From positions 821,477,503 through 821,541,502 of the forward strand of contig CM062819.1 of the NCBI GenBank assembly GCA_031772625.1: a DNA stretch of 64,000 nt, given 5' to 3'. The stretch's first letter is position 1; every line of letters starts with the position of its first letter. The DNA is from Pinus tabuliformis. Taxonomy: Eukaryota > Streptophyta > Pinopsida > Pinales > Pinaceae. Positions 55,266 through 64,000 of the stretch are shown here, piece by piece. The notes below the pieces were generated by a model that saw only the letters and a list, made by a program, of their open reading frames with translations, was not told the DNA's origin and made no database searches. A program made the translations under genes and the position numbers.

Positions 55266-56179
55266 GAAGCTCTCAAGCTCCTCTTATCATCATGATCTAA
55301 CTAGATCGATTTTTTTGTATTGAGCGAGACTCTACAGGATTTTTGTAATAAAAGCATAAGCCTTTGGGGTTCAATTCAAGGTGTCTCTAGCTTGTTGATC
55401 TGTGGTATGTGATGGATGATTTATTTTATATGCTTTGAACTATTATATTACATGATTTTAATTTCAATTGCCCGTAGTAAGAATATCTATTAGCACAAGT
55501 ATCTTGCTTTAGGTGTTGGGCTAGAGTAAGCACTCTAAGTCTAGTAGATCTAGCAGGCATCTCCAGATTTCTAGATCTCTTGTGTGGATCAAACTCATTT
55601 TGATCTAATAATCTATTCTTTCGAAGTGCATTGAGTTACAGGTTGATCCAGCCCTTGGAAACCCCAAGTTCATAGACTATGAAGGGAATACACTTTATTT
55701 GGCTCGAAGTCTTGATCTAACGAATATTTGATGCAAGAGGGTTTTGCAAAATTTTAAAATTTTAAATTTTCTCACACTTATTTCAAATTTATTTACTTGT
55801 GCTACAAGGATTTAATATGCTAATAAGAGCAATTTCATTTTTGTAAATATTTTTGAATCTAACCCTTGTATTTTAATACTAACCCATTGTTTCTATTTTA
55901 TAGCATTGGGGTTTATTTGAATTTTTGCATACATTGGGTATTTGGGCTTTCTATTTTCATTTGTGCAAATGCTAGCTCAGGCAATTGAAGAGAAAATCGA
56001 TTTTTGGACAGCCGTAACCTCACCTAGCCTAGACGGCTAGGGGTTCAAGGGCTATTTAGCCTCTAGAGGAACCATCTAACCCAAGGAAGCAAATCATTCA
56101 GGGAAGGAGGCCTGATCCAAGGCCTAGAGGGCTAGATTTATCTTTCCCAAGCCCTATATTCTCAACATTCGGCCAACAA

Positions 56180-56530
56180 ACTAAGGCTGCAGCCCTTGGA
56201 GGGTTTCTAGAGGTGGTTTTTCTGTGAAGTTTTGGCCTAGACTGACCTTACCTTGTTTTGTAGGGGCGTCATGTAAGTTTGGAGCCTCTTGCAGGCTAGC
56301 CGCAAGCCCCTTGACGTCTCATCCTCCTAGCCATATGTCTTTAGTGGGCTTAAACCCTTAGCCGCAACCCCTTTGTGGGATTTTACTTGTGACTGCATAC
56401 CTAATAGGGCTTGATCCCCATAGCCACAGGCCTTAGAGGGCTTCTACCCCTAGGCCGCAGGCCTTTCTCCTTCTCTAAACCTAATGCAGGCCTCACTAGG
56501 CCTTTATCTCCTTAACGCAGTCCCTTATTG
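56180..56530. repeat. Imperfect repeats of a GCC-GCAGGCCTT-type unit in K3
   Basis: Units resembling AGCCGCAAGCCCCTT, AGCCGCAACCCCTTT, AGCCACAGGCCTTAG and GGCCGCAGGCCTTT recur with irregular spacing of roughly 60-80 bp. It looks like a degenerate array within the LTR. No coding sense is apparent. Confidence 0.45.
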
Positions 56531-58702
56531 GCTCGTATTTTGGTTTTGCAATTGATTTTGGAACTAATTTCTTGCGTTTGCAGGCTTAAGGTAAGTTTGG
56601 CAGGGGTTTGAAGTTAATTTTTGCATTGTTTTGCCATTGATCTATTATGTTTCAAGCTAACACTTTGTTTTGCAGACCTACCGTTGGTTTGAGGAAGGAT
56701 TTCAGGGGCTTGAAGTCTCACTAGCCCATCAATTAGCCCTAGAAGCCCTAGCCACAGTCACCAGAGGGCTGATCTATCATTTTGTGGTTTCTATCAAACT
56801 AAAATTGGTGTTGCATGTGTTTGGAGGAGTTCAAGTGCACATTGGAAGTCCATTCAACAAGGCCTCTAGTCCTAAGGGTTTGCCTCTTATTGGCTCTTAT
56901 CCTCTCTGTTTTGATAATCAGATCATGAAGCAGCTATTAACAGTGGTATAATTTCTCAATATAATCACCTCTTAAAAGCTCTAAGATACATTCATAATAA
57001 CCCTAAGATATTGCATACTAGGTACAAGAGGCTAAACAAACATTTATGCTTTTCTATTTTTGACATTCCATGTGTTTCTTGAGGTCTGATATAATTTTTC
57101 TGAAGTCGGATGTCTTGTCTCTAGGGTCTGATATGAGCATTTAAGAGTCTGATATATAAAGTAACAGTGCCAAGTGGTAAGAAAACATCTTGCAAAGGCT
57201 TAACACTCATAAGAAATCATCTCTAAGTCTTGGGAACATTATCTCTCTCATTCTAAGCTATTGGTAAGTGTTAAAGTGACTTCTTTTATAACGATTTCTT
57301 TATCTTTAAAGTGGTAAAAAAGGACCCTTGAATGTCTTGATCTTGTTCTCCTTTCATCTTATTGCACATTGGAAAGTGCATCACTCGCATAGCATACTTG
57401 GGTAGAATTTATCTTCTTGCACTCTTGCATTTCATTAGTGTCCTCTATTTTTGAAGATCATTGTTAGCAATCCCATTTCCTGTTGGTTGTGTTTTAATTA
57501 ACTCTCATCATAAGCAACAAGATAATTGACTCTCATAATAAGCATCGGTTTCATTACTGCAAAAGGCAAACCTAAGTGGCATCAATAAGAAACTTGGATA
57601 ATCATCTTGGATAATTATTGTAAAAACACATTGTCTCTTTTGTTCCTAATTGACATTTCAAGTTTTAGAGAGGTATTTCTATTGTGATCATAACAACTCT
57701 TGCTATTTGTCAATTGAGAGAAACTGGTTCATTTATGGGACTTGCTAATGCTCTAAAAGTGCTTTGAAATTACTCCTAATTACACAATAAGAGATAGTCG
57801 TATTAATATTGTCATGGAATATCATTGAAGAGGATTGACAGATCTCTAACACTTTGATATTGCAAGTGGGGCATCATATATTTAAGCACTTTCTTTTGTA
57901 GCATTGTAATCTCAAGTTTCTTTTGCAAATTGTGGATCATTGAAGAATAATATCTTCTCATTAAATCACTAAATCATAATCTTGCATTGTCATTCTAGGA
58001 GTAGTAATGCATACTTTAAAATTTAACCTCCAAGCATAAGCTTGGTTGTAAGAAGATAGGACCACCTTTTTCAAGAAATTTGAGGATTATAGACCCTCAT
58101 TCGCAGTTAACATAGGTGACCTTGCAGTTCTCTTGAGGTGCAATCCCTTGTAGGAACGAAGGCACCTAGGTGGTTAGAACTCCGCGAGAGGTATCGCTAA
58201 TGAGGTTATAGCCTCCTTCCTTTGGAATTCTCTCTACAACTTGCATTCGAGACTAGTTCCAAAATAATTGAGAAGGATAAATCTAGATTAGGCATATAAT
58301 TAACCAAGAGCTTGCATCTCACATAGAACTAGGTCCTGCACTTCATATAGGATAGAATTTGCATATTGCAGCAACTGTTCATCCAGTGACTTGGAATTGT
58401 AATTCAATAATTGTGCAAGTAATCAATCGTAAAGGCACTGGTCTCTAACTAACAACATTAATAAATCTAACCAAGTGGTGCCTAATAATTATAATTGCCT
58501 ATTAATTTTCACCAAGTTGCTAGGCCATTCAGTTGTGTCTCCTTCACTTGTTGGTTTCCAACAAGTAATTCATCTCTTCATCCATAGGGGCTACCCCCTT
58601 AGTCTGCAGTTAGGAGACAACTTAAATAAAGAGGGAAGGAATCAAGTGACAAACCCTACCCTGAGCGTTGTCGCATTCTGGTGTTCAATTTGAGCGACAA
58701 CA

Positions 58703-58832
58703 GGACCTGAAGCAGCAATTCAAAGCAAATTATAACTAGAATATTACTAGCACTGCTTCAAGTCGACCCAAGGGAAAATTGGAGTTAGATCTTAACAAGC
58801 CTCTAGGCGAATCTTTATCTCCTCTTTACTAA
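58703..58832 (+). pseudogene. Coiled-coil ORF of unknown origin, part 2
   Basis: The frame continues from 54240 as DLKQQFKANYN, a stop, then NITSTASSRPKGKLELDLNK and PLGESLSPLY before a TAA. LELDLN matches the short EAR-type LxLxL/DLN pattern, which is too short to be diagnostic. 58833-59099 shows nothing I can identify. Confidence 0.42.
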
Positions 58833-59099
58833 TGGTTTCCTATTGTAAATGTGTCCTTCTGCTCAGTCAATTTTGTAGTCTATGTATGTCAATTTGTTGC
58901 AGTAGTTTGTTTTCAATATAGTCTTTTTGTTTCACTAGGAAATACCTCCTTGGAGGATCCTCTACAAGAAGATGCAATGTATTCAATCTCCTATATAGTT
59001 GTTGTGTCCGGCACAAATTTTAATAGAATCTCTACTCATTATTATTTTTTTAAAATAATTTTTGAAACCTAAATTTTAAATTCTAAACATAACGAACAT

Positions 59100-60283
59100 A
59101 AGTTCAGATGTGCTCTTCCATGCACTCTGCATCTTTGCAACCTGCCAATCCATTTAGCCCTCTTCCTTCATCCCTACACTCACTAATCCCCACCTCAGTT
59201 GACTCTTCGCTAGTATGACGACCTCTGGGGGAGGAGCCCCGGGCTCTTCCATCCCCCTGTGTTAACCTAGTAACTCTACTCATCTTGACCCTAATCCCTC
59301 TGTGATTCCCATGGCATTTGCGTCCAATGACTCACAACAGTCCAAAATAACTGACGCAACCATTACAGACCCTCTAGTTGGTCCAGAAGCTAAGCAAAGA
59401 AATACGAGCACCTGCAGGAAAAATCCTCAAAGATCCCTCCGCTCACATACCTCCAATAAGGCTCAACAACAACATTAAGTTTATGCAGGACCACACCCTC
59501 ATTTGTAAGTATCTCCTGCACTAGATCACACAACAGTGGAAGCCTAAATCCCACTACAATGTCAAGCTCAGGTCCAAAGGATTCTTCACTGTGATTTTCT
59601 CGCAGTAAGAGGACCTCAAGGCAGTGATGGAGGGTGATCCCTATTTTTTTAACTCAATAAACCTATATATGAGGCAATGGAACCCCAGATTCATCCCGAA
59701 CAAAGAGCATTTCTCCTGGGCTCCAGTCTGGATTCGTCTTTATTCTTTACCCTACAAATAATGGGACCTAGAAACCCTCCAGGACATTGGAAATCGAGTC
59801 GGTAAATTCATCTGCATCTCAAAACAGACTTGACAAGGCTTCTACACAGCATATGCCCAGATGTGTGTGTATATGGACATCTTTGGATCCCTCTCTGAGG
59901 CCATTGCTCTGGAATCAGAAAACAAAGACTGGTTCCAAATGTTGGACTACCAGCATGTTTCATTCAAATGCAGGAAATGCCACCAACATGGTCACTTATT
60001 TAGAGACTAGCCTCTAAACAATCCCAAACCAGATTCAAAAAAGAATGGTAGTACAGATGTTGAGGGCTTCATGAAAATACCTTCCAAGCAACACCGTACT
60101 AAGAAATCGGGACCCCCAACTCAGCCCAAGTGTTATGAAACTAGCTCACAAAAAGATAGAAAATATAGATCAACGACTTCAAAATCAGTCTCTTCGAGGT
60201 TGCAACCTCCTTTATATTACACAAATGAACAATTCTTGGATGATACAAATGACAAGACCTCCTTTCTATATATAGGATTCTAA
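59100..60283 (+). pseudogene. LINE ORF1 (DUF4283 plus CCHC knuckle), decayed
   Basis: One plus-strand frame runs from about 59400 to 60283 with only five stops in its conserved half. Blocks in order are FMQDHTLICKYLLH, FFTVIFSQ, LYMRQWNPRFIPNKEHFSW, PVWIRLYSLPYK, LQDIGNRVGKFI, YAQMCVYMDI and LDYQHVSFKCRKCHQHGHLF. This is the DUF4283 fold followed by a zinc knuckle, as in ORF1 of plant L1-type LINEs, an RNA-binding protein. The knuckle (59969-60010) has lost its last Cys to a TAG. The N-terminal part is Ser/Pro-rich. No ORF2 (endonuclease/RT) follows. Confidence 0.75.
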
Positions 60284-60299
60284 GGGGTCCCAATACAAT

Positions 60300-60455
60300 C
60301 AGAGCCTACATAACAATAATATTGTAGGGGCACAACAATAACAATAGTGGGCTTCTATGGGGCATAATAATAACAACATGGGGATTATATGGGCACAACA
60401 ATACAATAAGGGGGTTGCACTAATAACAATAAGGGGTTACACTAGTAGTATAGGG
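60300..60455. repeat. Degenerate minisatellite (AACAATAA/GGGG units)
   Basis: About five diverged units of 22-32 bp combine GGGG(C/T)AC with AACAATAA: for example GGGGCACAACAATAACAATAG, GGGCATAATAATAACAACATG and GGGGTTGCACTAATAACAATAA. They lie between the LINE ORF1 end and the polypurine tract of element L, where an LTR would be expected. Confidence 0.6.
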
Positions 60456-60479
60456 ACCTAATATGCCCCTCTCCTTCAA

Positions 60480-60760
60480 AAATTGTTGTCCTCAATGCTT
60501 GAGTACTGGATGCTTCTATATAAAATTCTCATCCTCCCATGTGGAATCTTCAGCGGGTAAGTTCTTCCACTTGACAAGATACTCTGAAATTGATCGATTT
60601 CGTATTTGTCGATTTCTTGTTTTTGTCACTGCTTCAGGTTCCAATATGATTTTTCCTTCCTCGTCAAGTTCTGGCAATATTGTTTGAACTGGGATCTTCT
60701 CACCTATAACCTTCTTTAAACATGAAACATTGAAAACTCGGTGCACTCAAGAAGACGCGG
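60480..60760 (-). pseudogene. L chromodomain and C-terminal tail
   Basis: A 76-codon open frame (60516-60746) contains VSCLKKVIGEKIP, then the chromodomain core SEYLVKWKNLPAEDSTWEDE. Chromodomains at the integrase C-terminus bind modified histone tails and can direct insertion into heterochromatin. The tail to about 60460 has stops. Confidence 0.82.
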
Positions 60761-61284
60761 GAAGCTCCAATTTGTATGCCATAGTACCAATCTTTTGTAA
60801 CACCTTGTACAGACCATAATACTTTGGTGATAATTTATTATCCTTCTTAGCTTGCTTGAAGGACATTTATTTGTATGGTTGTAGCCATAGAAATACCCAG
60901 TCACCTACATCAAAACTTCTTTCACTGTGATGTTGATCTGCCTGTTGTTTCATTCTATTCTGCGCCAAAGTTAGGTTATCCTTTAAGAGTTTGAGAACTT
61001 GTTGTTGATGCTCAATGTGATCTTCCACTGCTTGACCCTTAGAATTTTCTTTTAAAGATGATGTGATGGATGGTGGATAATATCCATAAAGTTCCATAAA
61101 TGGGGTCATTTTTGCTGCAGTATGGAAGTGTCATACCACCATTCAGCCAAAGAAAACCATTTGACCAATTGTGTCTGTTTATCAGATACAAAGCAACGAA
61201 GATATCCTTCCAAACATTTATTCACTATCTCAGTTTCCCCATCAGATTGAGGATGATAAGATGAGATATGAGCTAACTGAGTAC
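60761..61284 (-). pseudogene. L integrase, C-terminal part only
   Basis: Blocks are YHPQSDGETEIVNKCLEGYL (with the catalytic Glu), then WFSLAEWWYDTS, then FDVGDWVFLWLQPYK. The zinc-binding region and both catalytic Asp residues are absent. The start joins directly to RT sequence, showing the deletion. Confidence 0.82.
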
Positions 61285-62050
61285 CCAAATATTCCACCTC
61301 TTATACTCCAAAGAAACATTTGGAGCTTTTTGCATATAATTGTTTCTCCTCCAATAGTTTGAGCACCCTGTCAACATGTTGAACATGATCCTTCCAAGAC
61401 TTGCTATAGATTAATATATCATCAAAAAATACTAACACAAATTTTCTAAAGAAGGGTTTGAAAATGGAATTCATCAAACCTTGAAATGTAGAAGGTGCAT
61501 TGGTAAGGCCAAAGGCATGACCAAAAATTCATAATGACCCTCATGAGTTCTAAATGTTGTTTTTAGATTGTCTTGAGTCTTCATTCCGATTTGATGATAT
61601 CCTGAATGAAGATCCAACTTGGTGAAATAAATTGCTCCATGTAATTCATCCAATAATTCATCAATGACAGGAAAGGGAAATTTATCTTTAGTAATAAGCT
61701 TGTTGAGCTACCTGTAATCCGAACACATGTGTCATGATCCATCCTTCTTGTGTACCAATACCACTGGAGCAGAGAAAGAACTTTGACTAGGCTGAATTAT
61801 ACCAACCTCTAGCATTTCTGCAACCATACGTTCAATTTCACTCTTTTGGGAATATGGATATCTGTAAGGCCTAATGTTTGAGGGAACACTTCATGGAATC
61901 AAATAAATAGCATGATCATGATCACGAATAGGTGGGAGGCCTTTCGGAGTCTCAAATACATCGGAATGATTGTCCAAAACATTTTGGAGATATGGAGAAA
62001 TAGATGATTTCGTCATGGGAACCTCTAGTGAACATAATTGTGCAATTACG
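61285..62050 (-). pseudogene. L reverse transcriptase
   Basis: Minus-strand blocks are [64 protein letters not shown] and the catalytic FFDD at 61418-61429 within [15 protein letters not shown], a normal form for this Gypsy group. It then breaks at EVEYLG, where RT should continue to the thumb and RNase H. Some stops and a frameshift (near 61500) are present. Confidence 0.83.
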
Positions 62051-62058
62051 CCCCATTG

Positions 62059-62470
62059 TTATTTCTTTAGAAGCTTTGTCATGCTGTTAGAGCTTATTAT
62101 CTTTCCCAGTTTCCCTGCGATACCCCTTAATTCAACTTCCTTTCCTTCCCAAAAAAATTTCAAGAAAAGTTCTTGAAAATTAAAAGCTATCGTACCCAAA
62201 GATTGTAGCCATTGGACTCCTAGTACAACATCTGCACCACCCATTAGAATGGAAAGCATTGGACTATTCAAGACATATTCTCCCATGGATAGCTTGATAT
62301 TATGGCACTTTCCAGAGCAATTTATGGTTCCTCTATTTGCAACCATTACTTGACACTTTGGTGCTGGATATAGGAAGCAATTCAATTCTTTGGCTATCTT
62401 ACAATGAATAAAATTACGGGTACTACCCGAATCAATCAACACTATTACCTTTTTCTTCTTGATATGCCTT
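62059..62470 (-). pseudogene. L protease
   Basis: A 127-codon open frame carries the retropepsin-like signature VLIDSGSTRNFI, with DSGST at 62419-62433, then VMVANRG and GADVVLGVQWLQSLG. The protease cleaves the polyprotein into Gag and Pol parts. The frame is continuous in this segment. Confidence 0.84.
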
Positions 62471-62639
62471 TCTATCTTGAGAGTTTAAGGAGTGGTAATT
62501 CCAATCAATTCATTACAAGATATGGTCAGATTCGTTTCTTCTTTGATTGGTTCCTAATGTATATCCTCTTCTTTTGACGTTTCTTGTTCCTTTTCTTGCT
62601 CCTCTTCCCGATCTATGTAAATTAATTTCTTCTCAGCAC

Positions 62640-63900
62640 ACTTATGACCTTTAGTGTATTTTCTATCACAATTTTAACAAAGCCCTTTTGCCCTTTTTTC
62701 TTCCAATTTGTGTGGTGTCAACCTTGTAGGTGGTGAAAGGCTAGGAGCAACAACACTTCCATCTTTATAGCTATGAGTGGTAGACTTCCTTGTGGCCATA
62801 ATTTTGCTTTCAATTTTTCTTTCCAACCTGTATGCCTTCTCCAATGAATCAGGTTCCCAAAGGCAAACCTCATGTTGGATGTTATCATTTAAAGTCCCCA
62901 TGAAGACTTCAATCCTATGTTTTTCTGGAATATCATTTACCCTTATATTCAATTTTTGGAAGTCCTCAATGTGCTCTGTCATTGAACCCTTTTGTTTGAG
63001 ATTTATCAATTGGCTAAAGAAGGCGTTGCTCTTTGTATCTTCATAATGTGCTATCATTTCCTCTATGAAAATTGACCAGGTGACGAGTGGTTTACGAGAA
63101 CAAATCCCTCTATACCATACAAATTGATTCGGTTCTAAATATAAAGATGAAATACATAGCTTTTGTGGCGGTTGCACATCATGTAAATCAAAATATTGCT
63201 CCATCTGTAGTATCCAAGTTACCGGATCCTTGCCATCAAATTTCCTCATATATATATTTGGAATATGGTGGGTCTTCAATCCAACGTTAGAGTCTATGAA
63301 ATCATGATTAACATTTCTTTTGTTCTCATCATGAGTTTCCTCTACTACCTTTTCGGCATTAGGAAGCCTTTCTTGTAGTGACTTTGTCCCACCTTCCTTC
63401 AAACCTTCCATGTCTTTCTTCAAATATTCCATGTTGCCATTCAATTTTTCTTCTATACCATTTATCTTATTGATCATATCTTCGATCACATTCTTCAAAT
63501 CATCCCTCCAATTTTTCTTACTAGGTGTTTCTATTTTCTTGATTCGAGTCATTCTTTTTCTTGCTTTTAGGAGCTCGATCTTGAATCTGTTGTATCTCTG
63601 AAATTTTGGATCTCCAAGGTCTGAAATTGTGATCTGTGGTAGCCCTCTGCGTCCTCTTTCCAACACCACCAATTTGATCAAAATTGGATTCTCCAAGAAA
63701 GAGTTATGCCCAATCTCCCAAGATGGCCTGATTATATACTTTTTCAATAGAGCGAACTTGTATGAAGTGCCATGTGTCACTGTTTCGACCTTCGGATCTG
63801 AAAATGGTATAAAGAAAACTACCGTCTATCCTCTTTCTGTAACTTCTTACGAAATTTCAATCCGATGCTCAGAGAGAAAGTTATGATGATTTTCCCAAGG
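62640..63900 (-). pseudogene. L gag with nucleocapsid knuckle
   Basis: A 368-codon open frame (62674-63780) shows a charged N-terminal region with coiled-coil potential (INKINGIEEKLNGNMEYLKK), then the retrotransposon Gag core MRKFDGKDPVTWILQMEQYF, FIEEMIAHYED, LINLKQKGSMTEHIEDFQKL and VFMGTLNDNIQHEV. The zinc knuckle follows (CDRKYTKGHKC) just after a TAA that replaces an aromatic residue between the first two cysteines. The start may lie upstream of 63780. Positions 63901-64000 look like the leader. Confidence 0.82.
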
Positions 63901-64000
63901 TCACTTGTTTGGGATGTAATTCAGGAGCTTGCAAAAACCCTAATTTCCTTGGATCATATCTCCGAAAATATAGCGAGACAAGATCTGAAATTCGGACCTG

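Larger units (their letters stand above)
54241..58702 (+). mobile_element. K3: very long LTR, probable solo LTR (4.46 kb)
   Basis: It begins TATTGATCATGTACATGTCAACA (diverged from TGTTGACCAC) and ends TTGAGCGACAACA. TSDs are ggaca (54236-54240) and ggacc (58703-58707), 4 of 5 matching, and the reading frame of the interrupted ORF is restored when it is removed. A TATA box TATATAAG lies at 55258-55265, followed by GTAATAAAAGCATAAGCCTTTGGGGTT, which is shared with K2 and K1. It is longer than K1 and K2 through extra sequence around 55.9-57.9 kb. No retrotransposon domain is seen. Confidence 0.72.
60456..64000 (-). mobile_element. Ty3/Gypsy chromovirus L, minus strand, runs off the window
   Basis: The domain order from right to left is gag, protease, RT, integrase C-terminal part and chromodomain. 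A purine tract (GAAGGAGAGGGG on the minus strand, about 60465-60476) marks the 3' end of the internal region. The 3' LTR is not found; the minisatellite lies in its place. RNase H and the front of integrase are missing by internal deletion at about 61285. The 5' LTR must be beyond 64000. Confidence 0.8.

Noticed and set aside
58703-58832. EAR-repressor transcription factor
   Set aside because: LELDLN alone is too short and no DNA-binding domain is visible nearby.
60300-60455. CRISPR-like array
   Set aside because: Units vary in length and sequence with no unique spacers; a eukaryotic minisatellite fits.

Overview
The window is plant nuclear DNA made almost entirely of transposable elements. 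I see no intact host gene. Ty1/Copia and Ty3/Gypsy elements with initiator-Met-tRNA primer sites, a DUF4283/CCHC LINE ORF1, hAT-like elements with 8-bp duplications, very long LTRs and low gene density all fit a large plant genome. A gymnosperm is my guess, not something the sequence proves. The only host-gene material I can name is a decayed intronless piece of the cohesin regulator PDS5 (6959-7414).

Layout. 1-1013: unassigned. 1014-6948: two Copia fragments of one family facing each other, with LTRs pointing inward, joined through a 128-bp scrap of Gypsy gag. 6959-7414: PDS5 fragment, followed by a decayed Gypsy-like element (knuckle at 7464-7505, unrecognised ORF, LTR 8669-9718). 9719-12617: unassigned apart from a Copia gag start. 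12618-53629: one old minus-strand Gypsy element (called C) blown open by nested insertions. 53630-58832: a decayed coiled-coil ORF split by a 4.5-kb LTR-like insertion. 59100-60283: LINE ORF1 remnant. 60300-60455: minisatellite. 60456-64000: minus-strand chromodomain Gypsy (L), running off the right edge.

The nest inside C can be read from target-site duplications (TSDs) and interrupted reading frames. The left LTR of C holds Copia H (12928-38571, TSD gtaag) and the long LTR F2 (38645-46757). H holds the long LTR F1 (13576-17162, TSD gggcc), Copia D (18376-27666) and the TR-GAG-like element (30419-37420, TSD accca). F1 holds a 304-bp hAT-type MITE. D holds the long LTR K1 (23251-26983, TSD agggt). 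F2 holds K2 and a solo Copia LTR. The right LTR of C holds a 1.6-kb hAT-like element. When the insertions are removed, H is about 5.7 kb and C about 5.6 kb, normal sizes for their classes.

The most interesting object is the TR-GAG-like element at 30419-37420. It has LTRs of 2353 and 2374 bp that differ by about eight substitutions plus one 21-bp tandem duplication (my count by eye), a perfect TSD, and one intact 539-codon ORF with a Gag capsid-like region but no zinc knuckle, protease, RT or integrase. Its internal region ends in a tRNA-like fold abutting the 3' LTR. It is the only clearly young element here. A second theme is that three Copia elements (A, D, H) carry protease-to-RNase H but no gag between primer site and protease.
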